From Thiospirillum jenense (GTDB lineage: Bacteria > Pseudomonadota > Gammaproteobacteria > Chromatiales > Chromatiaceae): 54,118 nucleotides of DNA. A program made the translations under genes and the position numbers. Where the stretch lies: contig NZ_JABVCQ010000023.1 in the NCBI RefSeq assembly GCF_014145225.1, positions 1 through 54,118 of the forward strand, read 5' to 3'. Below the pieces are notes generated by a model. It had not been told where the DNA came from and did not search any database. It was given only the letters and a program-made list of their open reading frames with translations. Shown piece by piece: positions 37,694 to 47,068 of this stretch; the stretch's first letter is position 1; every line of letters begins with the position of its first letter.

Positions 37694-38820
37694 TGAATAA
37701 TGCAATTCAACATTGGCAATTTAATCCGTTGGATACTTGGTTTTTTCGTGAAGCGCGAGGATTTGATACTAGCGGCAGCAATGAATTATCCAGTTTATTT
37801 CCACCACCAGCGCGGACTATTGCCGGTGCAATTCGCACATTGATTGGTGAACAGCAGGGCGTTGATTGGCATCGCTTTGCAAAGTCAGATCAATATGCCG
37901 AACTCAAACAGATCATTGGTATTGGTGATGATCTTGGTTCATTAAAACTGATTGGACCCTATCCAGTTTGGAATAATAAACGACTGTATCCTGCACCATT
38001 ACATTTGCTTGCTAAAGATAAGGATTATCGTTTTCTTGAACCGGGTGATGCAGTGGACTGTGATCTTGGTAAAGTGCAATTACCACGAATTAAAGATATT
38101 GGTCAGCCACTCGCTGGTGCAAAACCATTAGAACACTATTGGTTAACTGCTGCTGATTTACAAAAAGCCCTAAAGCAGAAATCACCAGATAGCGTGTTTA
38201 AAGCAAAAGATTTATATGCGGAAGAGCCGCGCCTCGGTATTGCCCGCAATAATCAACAGCGCACTGGAATTGATGGGCTGCTGTATCAAACGCGCCATCT
38301 GCGCCCCAGTGTTGAATTAGCAATCGGCGTTGGCGTTATGGGGATTCCTGATAGTTGGCAATTGCAACAGGGAATAGTGCGTTTAGGTGGCGAAGGGCGC
38401 GCCAGTACGGTAGAGGTTAATAAAATGGCAATGCCATCTATTGCGTCACTTGAATTATCGAAGTTATCGGGAAATCACTTGCTGCTCATGCTATTAACCC
38501 ACGCGGATTTTGGGCGTGATTGGTTTCCACCCGGGTTTAAGCCAATTGAACACAATGGAATATGCAAATGGCAAGGCACTATTAACAGCGTTGAATTAAC
38601 GATTGAATGCGCGGTGATTGGTAAGGTAGTGCGCGAAGGTGGTTGGGATTTAGTGAAGCAACAACCGCGTCCGGTTAAAAGTTTAATTCCAGCGGGCAGC
38701 GTGTATTTTTGCACTATTAAAAACCCTAATGCTCGGACGGCTGTTGAACAATTACACGGTCATCATATTGGTAATGAGATTGCGCTTGGGCGCGGCGAAT
38801 TGGTGGTGGGAACATGGTGA
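37693..38820 (+). CDS. cmr3: Type III-B Cas5-family protein Cmr3
   Basis: Cmr3 binds the 5' tag of the crRNA at the base of the effector complex, next to Cas10. The 375-residue product has the family features WQFNPLDTWFFREARGFD, LSSLFPPPARTIAGAIRTLIG, GPYPVWNNKRLYPAPLHLL, EEPRLGIARNNQQRTGIDGLLYQT and a C-terminal ALGRGELVVG glycine-rich loop. It begins immediately at the cas10 stop (TAATG) and overlaps the following Rpn gene by 7 nt. Confidence 0.93.
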   Translation: MNNAIQHWQFNPLDTWFFREARGFDTSGSNELSSLFPPPARTIAGAIRTLIGEQQGVDWHRFAKSDQYAELKQIIGIGDDLGSLKLIGPYPVWNNKRLYPAPLHLLAKDKDYRFLEPGDAVDCDLGKVQLPRIKDIGQPLAGAKPLEHYWLTAADLQKALKQKSPDSVFKAKDLYAEEPRLGIARNNQQRTGIDGLLYQTRHLRPSVELAIGVGVMGIPDSWQLQQGIVRLGGEGRASTVEVNKMAMPSIASLELSKLSGNHLLLMLLTHADFGRDWFPPGFKPIEHNGICKWQGTINSVELTIECAVIGKVVREGGWDLVKQQPRPVKSLIPAGSVYFCTIKNPNARTAVEQLHGHHIGNEIALGRGELVVGTW

Positions 38821-39758
38821 ATAATTCAGCTATTACACGCGATGACTATGATTCACCGTGGAAAGATTTACTCGACCGTTGGACGCAACCATTTGTGGAG
38901 TTCTTTTTTGCACATGCCGCCGCCGATATTGATTGGCAGCGGGGATTAGAACCGCTCGATAAGGAATTACAAAAAGTCACTCGCCATGCCAAACAAGGTC
39001 GCGGTTATGTTGATAAGTTAATTAAAGTTTGGCGTTTAGGCGGAGAAGAAACGTGGGTATTGATTCACATTGAAATTCAAAACCGTCCTGAAGCTGACTT
39101 TGCACATCGTATGTACACTTATCATTCACGATTGAGCGATCGCTATCAACACCCCGTAGCCAGTTTTGCCGTTTTAGCAGATAGCGATTACCACTGGCGT
39201 CCACAGCATTATGAACATCAATTGTGGAATTGTCGGGCGCTATTGGAATTTCCCACTGTCAAGCTATTGGATTACGCGCCTGCACAATTGGCAGTTGATC
39301 CTAATCCATTTGCGCTCGTGGTGCGCGCTCAATTAGCTGCGACTGCAACACGACGCGATCCTATTGCCCGGTTAGCGCAAAAAATTGATCTCACTCGCGC
39401 CCTGTATCGGGCGGGTTGGAAACGCACAGATGTCATTGATTTATACACGTTCATTGATTGGGTGCTGGCGTTGCCGGATACCTTAGAAGTCAATTATCAC
39501 GAAGAAATTCAATCACTCGAAGAGGAACTGAAAATGCGTTATGTGACTACAGCAGAACGAATTGGATTCCAAAAAGGCATTGAACATGGCATTGAACAAG
39601 GAGAAACTGAGATGTTGCTGCGTCTATTGCAACTCCGTTTTGGTGAATTGCCCACAAACATTCGGCAACGAGTTGCAAATGCTAATGCAACAGATCGCGC
39701 ACACTGGTTAGAACGCGCATTAGTCACGCACACGCTTGATGAATTGTTCGTGCAATAG
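38814..39758 (+). CDS. Rpn/PD-(D/E)XK nuclease-family protein inside the cmr operon
   Basis: The 314-residue protein resembles the Rpn (recombination-promoting nuclease, transposase_31/YhgA-like) family. Its core has LEPLDKELQKVT, RGYVDKLIKVW and TWVLIHIEIQNRPE (E-x-Q variant of E-x-K), followed by FAHRMYTYHSRLSDRY. The C-terminal portion (about 240-314) is a helical tail with EHGIEQGETEMLLRLLQLRFGELP, as in DUF4351-type tails. It splits cmr3 from cmr4 yet overlaps cmr3 by 7 nt, so it is translated with the operon. Such genes spread widely, so a CRISPR role is uncertain. Confidence 0.83.
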   Translation: MVNNSAITRDDYDSPWKDLLDRWTQPFVEFFFAHAAADIDWQRGLEPLDKELQKVTRHAKQGRGYVDKLIKVWRLGGEETWVLIHIEIQNRPEADFAHRMYTYHSRLSDRYQHPVASFAVLADSDYHWRPQHYEHQLWNCRALLEFPTVKLLDYAPAQLAVDPNPFALVVRAQLAATATRRDPIARLAQKIDLTRALYRAGWKRTDVIDLYTFIDWVLALPDTLEVNYHEEIQSLEEELKMRYVTTAERIGFQKGIEHGIEQGETEMLLRLLQLRFGELPTNIRQRVANANATDRAHWLERALVTHTLDELFVQ

Positions 39759-39800
39759 CGCCAAATAAAATACACACATTTTATGTTTAAGGAATATTGT

Positions 39801-40682
39801 ATGTCTCATACTGCACTACTTGGTTTACTCGCTGAAACTTCTATTCACGCCGGCGCTGGTCAAATGGCAACTGCAATTGATTTACCCATTCAACGTGAAG
39901 CCCATACTGGCTGGCCGGTGATATTCGGATCAGCAGTGAAAGGTGCATTACGCGCCCGCGCTGAAGAACAAAAAGTTGATTGGTTATTTTCCGTATTTGG
40001 TCCAGATGTTGGTAATGCCCACGAACACGCGGGCGCATTATTAGTTGGCGATGCGCGGCTGTTGTTATTGCCAGTGCGTTCATTAACAGGGCATTTCAAA
40101 TGGGTCACTTGTCCAGCGTTGCTTAAACGTTTTGCAGCGGATGCAAAGCGGTTAGAATTAACAGCATTTAGTATAGATTTGCCATTTGATCTACTAGCGG
40201 ATGACACTGTATTATTACCGCAATTAACTAAAACGCATGTGCTGTATTTAGAAGAGTTTCAATTCAACACAGCTGAAAGGGATTTCAGTGCAATCATTCC
40301 AGTATTGGCTAAATTGATGGGACGCGATGACGCCGAGGCTATATTGAATAAGCAATTGGTGCTAGTGAATGATGATCGGTTTAATCATTTAGCCCAATTT
40401 GCTACGCCTGTGAATCCGCATATTTGCATTGATAATGCCACAAAAACTGTGAAACCTGGAGCTCTTTGGTATGAAGAAACGCTGCCACCAGATACGTTGC
40501 TCTATGTTGCACTTCATGCCCAGTCAGCACGAATGAAAGGCAGTAATCAATCTGCTGCTGAGGTATTAAAACACGTCACTACTGAATTGTTTCAGCGTCC
40601 GTATTTACAACTCGGCGGCAATGAAACTGTCGGGATGGGTTGGTGCAAAGTGAGTATTCAAACAGTGACTGGTAAGGAGTAA
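39801..40682 (+). CDS. cmr4: Type III-B Cas7 backbone and target-RNA nuclease Cmr4
   Basis: Cmr4 subunits line the crRNA and cut target RNA at 6-nt intervals. From the ATG at 39801 the product has 293 residues and matches the family: LLAETSIHAGAGQ, then AIDLPIQREAHTGWPVIFGSAVKGALR, with D27 at the place of the catalytic aspartate. YLQLGGNETVGMGWCKV ends the protein. An AAGGAA ribosome binding site supports this start over the one at 39783. cmr5 follows in 3 nt. Confidence 0.94.
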   Translation: MSHTALLGLLAETSIHAGAGQMATAIDLPIQREAHTGWPVIFGSAVKGALRARAEEQKVDWLFSVFGPDVGNAHEHAGALLVGDARLLLLPVRSLTGHFKWVTCPALLKRFAADAKRLELTAFSIDLPFDLLADDTVLLPQLTKTHVLYLEEFQFNTAERDFSAIIPVLAKLMGRDDAEAILNKQLVLVNDDRFNHLAQFATPVNPHICIDNATKTVKPGALWYEETLPPDTLLYVALHAQSARMKGSNQSAAEVLKHVTTELFQRPYLQLGGNETVGMGWCKVSIQTVTGKE

Positions 40683-40685
40683 ATC

Positions 40686-41270
40686 ATGTCAAAAAATAAT
40701 AAAAAGGATGGCGCAAAATCAACCCATCCTAAAAAAAGTAACTCAAATTCACCAGAGACAACAGTATTGGGGTTTTCGCATTCGGCAACGCCTGCACCAT
40801 TACCAATCACATCGTCAAAGAACCCGTGTTCTATGCCTGACCAAAATAAACCGTTGCCTAATCAAAAATTATCCAATGCAACACCAGAGCAAGAACGCGC
40901 TGCATTTGCTTTAAAATGCATTAAAGATTTTGCAAAGAGTAGTGATGAGAAAAAACAGAAGGAATTTAATAGTTACGCCAGCGCTATGCCATTTATGATT
41001 CACGCGAATGGTTTGGGGCAAACTGCGGCATTTTATCGGCGCAAAGGCACTGTGCATACTTATTATAAACTCTATGCGCTATTGGGCGATTGGCTTAATA
41101 AAGATGGACGACCATTTGCGGGCAAGGGTGATTTATTAGATGCCATCACTCAATCCGATCAAGACGCCTATTTAGCCGCGCAAATTGAGGCGCTATTATT
41201 TCTTGATTGGGTTAAAAAACTCGCCAGTGCTTTTCTTGCGCGTGAAGATGATAACGCTGGAGATCAATAA
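40686..41270 (+). CDS. cmr5: Type III-B small subunit Cmr5 with N-terminal extension
   Basis: Cmr5 (Cas11) forms the inner helical stack of the Cmr complex. The C-terminal about 125 residues (EQERAAFALKCIKDF, SYASAMPFMIHANGLGQTAAFYRRKG, LLFLDWVKKLASAFL) match the family. The first 65 residues are Lys/Ser/Pro/Asn-rich and low-complexity, making the protein longer (194) than usual Cmr5, so this part is probably disordered. It sits 3 nt after cmr4 and 2 nt before cmr6. Confidence 0.9.
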   Translation: MSKNNKKDGAKSTHPKKSNSNSPETTVLGFSHSATPAPLPITSSKNPCSMPDQNKPLPNQKLSNATPEQERAAFALKCIKDFAKSSDEKKQKEFNSYASAMPFMIHANGLGQTAAFYRRKGTVHTYYKLYALLGDWLNKDGRPFAGKGDLLDAITQSDQDAYLAAQIEALLFLDWVKKLASAFLAREDDNAGDQ

Positions 41271-41272
41271 CC

Positions 41273-42382
41273 ATGACCTTACCGCTTTATCAACATGATG
41301 TACCTAAAACCATGCCTGATGGTGGTCATCGCGGGCTTTGGTATAACCGTTTTTTTGATCGTTATGATAGTAATTGGATAGTGCCTGATACGGGTAAATC
41401 TGATTGGATAAAAGATAATGCTAAAAAAACTGGTGATAGCACAGCACTTGATGCCGCCGCGATTCGCCATTTAATGCTAATCACTGCACTCGGTGGGCGC
41501 GGTGCGGTATTCAAAGTAGATTGGCATTTTGCAACCGGCTTGGGTTTAGCACATCCAGTTGAGAATGGACTTGCCTGGCATCATACGCTCGGAGTGCCGT
41601 ATCTAGCGGGTAGTGCGGTTAAAGGTTTAATTCGCGCATGGATTGAAGTATGGGATGAATCGCTCACTGACGAAATAAAAAAACAGCAACGACTGGATCA
41701 TTGGTTTGGCAATAATGAACAATCGGGAGCGTTTATTTTTTTCGATGCACTACCAATTCAACCAGTCACACTTGCAGCTGATGTCATGACCCCGCACATG
41801 GGTAAATGGTATGAAAAAGGGGGTGAAATTCAGAATTGGCATAATGAACCTGAGCATGTGCCAGCCGATTGGCACGCACCAGTACCAGTGCCGTTCTTAA
41901 TTGCTAAACAGCCAAAATTGTTATTTGGCATTGCGCCGCGTTGTGCCAAATTTGCCAGTGAACTCAAGGATGTATTTGCTGCACTGAAATCGGCATTGGA
42001 ATGGTTAGGCGCTGGTGCAAAAACAGCAGTTGGTTATGGGGTAATGCAAATAGATGATAAAGAGACGACTTATCTTACAGAGGAATGCCACAAATTAAAA
42101 ATGCAGGAACAAGACAATACACTGACACTAGAACAACGTGTATTGCGCGATATGCGTGTTGCATTTGAACAAGAGTGTGAAAGCAATCGCAAACCTGATG
42201 CTGGTGGAGCGTTTATGGCCGATATTCGGCGTTTATTAAATGATGGTATTGCTTGGCCTGACGCTGAACGTATCGCACTCGCCGATTTAATTAAACAAGT
42301 TTATGACTATAATGGCTGGGGTAATGCCGATAAAAAACGTGAACGTAAAGCACTAGTTGAAAAGCTGCGTACTGGCAATTAG
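41273..42382 (+). CDS. cmr6: Type III-B Cas7-family protein Cmr6
   Basis: Cmr6 is the Cas7-like subunit near the 3' end of the Cmr filament. The 369-residue product has HALGVPYLAGSAVKGLIRAWIE-type RAMP motif (HTLGVPYLAGSAVKGLIRAW), then DHWFGNNEQSGAFIFFDALP and the C-terminal GAGAKTAVGYGVM glycine-rich loop. This completes cmr1-6, so the III-B effector appears intact. The prenol-kinase-like gene follows after 51 bp. Confidence 0.92.
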   Translation: MTLPLYQHDVPKTMPDGGHRGLWYNRFFDRYDSNWIVPDTGKSDWIKDNAKKTGDSTALDAAAIRHLMLITALGGRGAVFKVDWHFATGLGLAHPVENGLAWHHTLGVPYLAGSAVKGLIRAWIEVWDESLTDEIKKQQRLDHWFGNNEQSGAFIFFDALPIQPVTLAADVMTPHMGKWYEKGGEIQNWHNEPEHVPADWHAPVPVPFLIAKQPKLLFGIAPRCAKFASELKDVFAALKSALEWLGAGAKTAVGYGVMQIDDKETTYLTEECHKLKMQEQDNTLTLEQRVLRDMRVAFEQECESNRKPDAGGAFMADIRRLLNDGIAWPDAERIALADLIKQVYDYNGWGNADKKRERKALVEKLRTGN

Positions 42383-42433
42383 TGTTATGCGTTAAATTGC
42401 ACACTTTTTATTAATAAATAGGAGACGCTCACT

Positions 42434-43117
42434 ATGACTTTTTCACCGCAATTTGCTTGGGCGTGTGGATTAAGTGTGTATGTATTAGCGATATTGGCAC
42501 TTACGCGATTACCGTATGAAGCAATGGTAGCACGAGGAATGGCGCCTATTCGTGCTGTTTATTATGTGCGCAAACTGGTCCACATGTTTGCGGGAGGGGT
42601 TGGATCAATCATGGTGCCACTCGTATTCACTGATCCCTGGTATCCATTGGTAAGCGGTTTATTATTAACCGTGCTACTTTACATCACTCATGTCACCGGT
42701 TGGCGTTTTTATTGGTTTCAAACGGATGATAATCGCAATGATGTCAAGTTTGCATTGATGTGGTCGAGTTCAGTGTCATTATTATGGTGGATATTGGGTG
42801 ATCCCTGGTTGGCGATTCTACCCGCATTGTATATGGCATTTGGCGATGGGATTACTGGCATTGTGCGTAATATGGTTATTCAGCAACGTTCTAAAAATCC
42901 GATTGGTAATGTATTCATGCTAATACTCTGCGCACCATTAGGCTGGTGGATTGGTGGATTAGCACACCCACCCATTTCTGATTGGGGCGTTTTATCAGCA
43001 ATCGTCGCTACTGTGATTGAACGCTACGAATTTGGCCCAATTGATGACAACATTTTAATTACCGTTGCCGCCTCTGTAATCCTATTGTTTGGTAGTGTAT
43101 TGGGGCCAATATTTTAA
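42434..43117 (+). CDS. Polyprenol/dolichol-kinase-like integral membrane protein in the Cas island
   Basis: The 227-residue protein is almost wholly hydrophobic, with about six to seven predicted membrane helices. It resembles the dolichol kinase, phytol kinase and CDP-diglyceride synthetase-like fold: YYVRKLVHMFAGGVGS near residue 40 (the RKxxH motif) and YMAFGDGITGIVRNM near residue 135 (the GDG motif). These enzymes phosphorylate long-chain alcohols in the membrane using CTP. The N-terminus looks like a start helix. It has a GGAG ribosome binding site and follows cmr6, with no CARF domain. A link to the CRISPR system is positional only. Confidence 0.65.
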   Translation: MTFSPQFAWACGLSVYVLAILALTRLPYEAMVARGMAPIRAVYYVRKLVHMFAGGVGSIMVPLVFTDPWYPLVSGLLLTVLLYITHVTGWRFYWFQTDDNRNDVKFALMWSSSVSLLWWILGDPWLAILPALYMAFGDGITGIVRNMVIQQRSKNPIGNVFMLILCAPLGWWIGGLAHPPISDWGVLSAIVATVIERYEFGPIDDNILITVAASVILLFGSVLGPIF

Positions 43118-43230
43118 AGGCACAGACTTATCATTTATTAAATGATCGGGCGCTAAATTTGAATTAAACTGTGCGCCAGTATCCAAATAAAACCCGCCCT
43201 GTGAATAAGTATCAACGTTCGTCTTGAATA

Positions 43231-43244
43231 TCACAAGGTTGTGA
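43231..43244. promoter_or_regulatory. Candidate operator palindrome, copy 3
   Basis: TCACAAGGTTGTGA is a perfect 6-bp inverted repeat around GG. It is followed by TGTCGGACAAAT, like AGTCGCAAAT after copy 2. It lies about 80 bp upstream of cas8b within the 206-bp gap between the two cas operons. Confidence 0.6.
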
Positions 43245-43323
43245 TGTCGGACAAATTGGGTGCGGTGTGTTGGAATAGTGGTGTGCAAATTCTAACGATG
43301 CTGAAACAGTGAGGTAAGTAATC

Positions 43324-45306
43324 ATGTTGGCAGAGATGCGAGAGCTGGCGTTATTAGAATTAAATGCGCGATGCAACCAAACTGGGCTGAGTTTGGGTGT
43401 TATTCGTAAACAGCATGGAGAATACCTTACGCCGCTTCTCGTAGAAGATTCTGAAAAAATTGCAATTGTGTATTTATTGCAAGCTGTTAGTGAACAGCCC
43501 GGTGTGGTGAAACTATGGAGTGAGGAAATCACGCCTATTAAAGCACCAAAACTTCCTTTTGTAATGTCACGAGTTGCGGCATTTGGTCCAATAATGAAGC
43601 GGACTTTTCAGAATGGAGAGCCGGGGCCTACATTAAATACACAAGCACTCACTGCAAAAAGTTTTGCCGAGCGCGGTCAACAGAATACGCAGTGGGCTGC
43701 TTATTTCAGAGAAATGCACAACACGCTTTTTTGCAGCCAAACATTAGTTTTTGCAGATCAATCTTATTCTATCGGGGCAGGGCAAATTGATCCGCATATT
43801 TTAGCGGCAGCGCTTCGGTTAATTCCAGAAAAGAAAACGGTGTTCTTAGCTGTTCTTGATTCAACAGGGCGCTGGCCGGGCGAATGTAGTGAATATCATG
43901 CGTATCTTTCACAAACATTAGCTAATAAATACATCACCAGCTCGGCTCAGGCATATAACCATGCAAATTGTCCGTTGTGTGGCGCAACGAACATCACGCT
44001 ATACCCAAATTTGCGCGGTACGGGAATTAACTTTTCTAATATGGATCGCGTTGGTGCATTTCCAAACTTAGAAATTAAACAAGCGTGGAAAAGTTATGGG
44101 TTGTGTTTAGATTGTGCCGATCTATTGTATGTTTTCAAAAATCATTTATTGACGCAACAATTTACTGGATTCGTTGCGGGTGATCGGGCGTTGTTATTGC
44201 CCAGTTTGCTTGGCAATCCTGCTGGGCGGCGGCATTTTTTGATTGATTGGCAGAAATATATCAACGCCATTAATGATGCTGGAAACAAGATTGGTTCACA
44301 TGAAAATGATTTATTAGATTTCGTCCGTGATCGAGATGATGCGCAAGTGGTGGTGCATATTTTATGGGCGACGTTTGGACAAGTTATTGATGATGTGCGT
44401 GGCGTGGTAACGGATATTTTGCCGTCACGGTTGCGTGAATTAACGCGACACAATCAACAGGCAAATAAATGGCAACATCCGCTCGCACCGCGTTATCCAT
44501 TGGAGGATGCAACATTTGATCTGAATCTGACGCTGTTATTGGTATTACTTAAACGTCCCGGTGGGAAACGTGCCGCAAAAGCGAATGAGAGCAGTCAATT
44601 GTTTGCAATAAAACGGCAATTGGTGGAAGCAATTTATCACGGCGTACCACTCGGCACAGCAACGGCTGGATTATGGCGTGAATTATTAATTACCGCTCGT
44701 TGGCGGCTTGATGATATTGCTGATTCTGGTAATTTTGGCGGTTTATTGTATGAAGGTTATAGTGAAAAAGGGGGTAAAAAAACCTATTATTGGACGCTGG
44801 CTGGCTGGATGAAACATCTGGCGCGTTTATTTTATTATCTTGATTCAATTGGAGTCTTACCGATGGCAGAATTGAATGCCGAACCATTGCAATTTGAACC
44901 GAGTTTAGCGGCACTCAAGCCCTATTTTCAATCTGGTTCTGGATTAAATACCCGCGAAAAAGCCTTTACGTTTTTATTAGGCATTTTATACGGAAAAGTA
45001 TTACAAGTGCAGGCGGCGCGGGGCGTCAATGTCGCATCTAATGCGCTTGCTTGGTTAAAACGATTGAATCTTGATGGGCGCGATTTACCTGAGTTGTATT
45101 GCAAAATCCGTGAGAAGTTACTGAATTATGGAGTAGAAGCTAATGCGGATGTGCGTTCAATTGTGCAGGATTTAGGGCGACTTGGTGGACAATCAATTGG
45201 CGATACCATTGGGCTTGACCAAACTGTGACCTGTTATTTTTTATTGCTTGGTCAATCAATTACGGTTGACGTGCTGCCTGCCAAATCTAAAACTATTGAG
45301 GAGTAA
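43324..45306 (+). CDS. cas8b: Type I-B Cascade large subunit Cas8b (Csh1/TM1802 type)
   Basis: Cas8b recognises the PAM and recruits Cas3 in type I-B interference. The 660-residue product is of the Csh1/TM1802 type, with a zinc ribbon formed by C216/C219 (CPLCG) and C261/C264 (CLDC), followed by helical and mixed regions. It contains YKPxxS-free but conserved-looking blocks such as FSNMDRVGAFPNLEIKQAWKSYGLC. It heads the I-B operon after a 206-bp gap. The stop overlaps the first possible cas7 start by one base (TAATG). Confidence 0.82.
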   Translation: MLAEMRELALLELNARCNQTGLSLGVIRKQHGEYLTPLLVEDSEKIAIVYLLQAVSEQPGVVKLWSEEITPIKAPKLPFVMSRVAAFGPIMKRTFQNGEPGPTLNTQALTAKSFAERGQQNTQWAAYFREMHNTLFCSQTLVFADQSYSIGAGQIDPHILAAALRLIPEKKTVFLAVLDSTGRWPGECSEYHAYLSQTLANKYITSSAQAYNHANCPLCGATNITLYPNLRGTGINFSNMDRVGAFPNLEIKQAWKSYGLCLDCADLLYVFKNHLLTQQFTGFVAGDRALLLPSLLGNPAGRRHFLIDWQKYINAINDAGNKIGSHENDLLDFVRDRDDAQVVVHILWATFGQVIDDVRGVVTDILPSRLRELTRHNQQANKWQHPLAPRYPLEDATFDLNLTLLLVLLKRPGGKRAAKANESSQLFAIKRQLVEAIYHGVPLGTATAGLWRELLITARWRLDDIADSGNFGGLLYEGYSEKGGKKTYYWTLAGWMKHLARLFYYLDSIGVLPMAELNAEPLQFEPSLAALKPYFQSGSGLNTREKAFTFLLGILYGKVLQVQAARGVNVASNALAWLKRLNLDGRDLPELYCKIREKLLNYGVEANADVRSIVQDLGRLGGQSIGDTIGLDQTVTCYFLLLGQSITVDVLPAKSKTIEE

Positions 45307-46331
45307 TGACAATGACAACAACACTCACTTCCCGCCGTGAAATTTTGTTTTTGTATGACATTCGCATGGGCAACCCGAATGGCGATCCTGATGAAAATCG
45401 GCCGCGCAGTTTACCGGATGGGCGCTTTTATGTAACTGATGTGCGATTAAAACGCTTTGCGCGTGATTATTGGGCAATGCAAAATCGGGATATTTTAGTC
45501 GGTAATATCGAAGGACGCACGACTAATTTAACCGGTCGCGTGGCGCATTATTTGAATAAGATCGGCAAAGATAAAGCCGATGGTGAGGAATTGGTTAACA
45601 TTCTGCTAGATAGTTTTATTGATGCGCGGTGCTTTGGTTCTTCATTGGCTTTTAAAGGTCAAAAGGAAGAAGATGGCGGTGAAGTCACAGAACAGTCTGA
45701 TGATTTTTCGCTTGATACGAAACCAGTGAAGGGTAATAAAAAGAAACAGACGGAATGGAAACCCAAGCCAGTTCCGAAGACGTTGACTGGCGCAGTTCAA
45801 TTCAATATGGGTGAAGTGCTGCATGATGCGGAAGAGATTCAGATTCAAGGCACATCCGTTTTTGGCAGTGATGAAGAAAAGGCTCAGGGTACGTTTACCA
45901 ATTACGCAGCGCTGCGTTATGCCTTGATTGCGTTTCATGGGGTGGCGAATGAACATTCGGCACAAAAATCACGTTTGAGTGATACTGATTATAATGATTT
46001 GTTATTGGCGTTGTGGAATGGTGTGCGCTCGGCGGGGAATACGCGCACGAAAATTGGTCAGGTACCGCGTTTATTGGTGTCTATTGAATACCAACCCGGT
46101 GAAGAATTTCAGTTTGGCAATTTGATGGATTATGTAAAGTTGCAAGCAAGTGGTGATAAAACTGAACGCGCTTGGTCATCTCCAGATGATTACTGCGTGG
46201 ATGTATCGCGGTTATTAAACCGTATTGATGCGCAACGATCGCGGATTGCCAAAGTGCGCTATGAGGTGTCACCTGATGTGACGTTTGCGAGTGAATTGCC
46301 GAATGAATGGCAGGCGCTTGGTTTTGATTAA
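45306..46331 (+). CDS. cas7: Type I-B Cas7 backbone subunit (Csh2 type)
   Basis: Cas7 forms the crRNA-binding filament of Cascade. The 341-residue product has the Csh2/Cst2 signature LFLYDIRMGNPNGDPDENRPR, FYVTDVRLKRFARDYW, and GAVQFNMGEVLHD. The ATG at 45312 is better placed for the GAGGAG ribosome binding site, so the true start may be two residues in. cas5 follows after 17 bp. Confidence 0.94.
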   Translation: MTMTTTLTSRREILFLYDIRMGNPNGDPDENRPRSLPDGRFYVTDVRLKRFARDYWAMQNRDILVGNIEGRTTNLTGRVAHYLNKIGKDKADGEELVNILLDSFIDARCFGSSLAFKGQKEEDGGEVTEQSDDFSLDTKPVKGNKKKQTEWKPKPVPKTLTGAVQFNMGEVLHDAEEIQIQGTSVFGSDEEKAQGTFTNYAALRYALIAFHGVANEHSAQKSRLSDTDYNDLLLALWNGVRSAGNTRTKIGQVPRLLVSIEYQPGEEFQFGNLMDYVKLQASGDKTERAWSSPDDYCVDVSRLLNRIDAQRSRIAKVRYEVSPDVTFASELPNEWQALGFD

Positions 46332-46348
46332 ACAACAGGCATCATGCT

Positions 46349-47068
46349 ATGGACATCCTCAGTGTCAATTGGTCGGCTAAATACGGTCACTTTCTCCGCG
46401 CCGAGGCAAATGTCAATGCTCTCACTTACCCCGTGCCACCGCGCACGGTGGTATTGGGATTAGTCGCCGCCATTTTGGGATTAGAAAAAGATGCGTTGGC
46501 GACTGAATTGGCAGAATTAAAAGTTGCGGTGAGCGGTGCATTACCAGAGCGATTTTGGCATCGGGTTAAATTGCGCAAAGACCCTCCGACCGCATTGCCA
46601 TTAGAAATTAAACGCAATCAACGCGGGAGTGAATCACCAGCACCAGAAAAAGCGGCGTTACATCGGCAAGAGTGGCTATTAAAACCGCAGTATCAATTGC
46701 AGTTAGCGTGGCCAACACAACCGGCGCGGTTTAACGAATTAGTGGAGCGGATTAAACAACGACGGTGGCATTTTAATCCGTGCATGGGATTATCTGAGTT
46801 ATTAAGTGATGTCGAGTTCATTGCGTGTGAATCTGCAATCTCATTACCATTTGGGCGCTATCAGGTGCAAGGAGTGTGTTCAGCAGAGCAGGTGCAATTG
46901 ATTAGCAATGATAAATTGGGAGTGCATTTATTGCGGCTGCCGCGTCAGGTGAGCGCCAATCGCGTATTCAGTCATGCACCTTATTTTCTCGAACATCGCG
47001 GGCAACCGTTTACAGTTGAAACGGCGGTTGCATGGCAAACAACTCAGTGGACAGGAGTCTTTTTATGA
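46349..47068 (+). CDS. cas5: Type I-B Cas5
   Basis: Cas5 binds the 5' handle of crRNA in Cascade. The 239-residue product has the usual N-terminal RAMP start DILSVNWSAKYGHFLRAEANVNALTYPVPPRTVVLGLVAAILG with the palm glycine motif. The stop overlaps cas3 by 4 nt (ATGA). Confidence 0.9.
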   Translation: MDILSVNWSAKYGHFLRAEANVNALTYPVPPRTVVLGLVAAILGLEKDALATELAELKVAVSGALPERFWHRVKLRKDPPTALPLEIKRNQRGSESPAPEKAALHRQEWLLKPQYQLQLAWPTQPARFNELVERIKQRRWHFNPCMGLSELLSDVEFIACESAISLPFGRYQVQGVCSAEQVQLISNDKLGVHLLRLPRQVSANRVFSHAPYFLEHRGQPFTVETAVAWQTTQWTGVFL

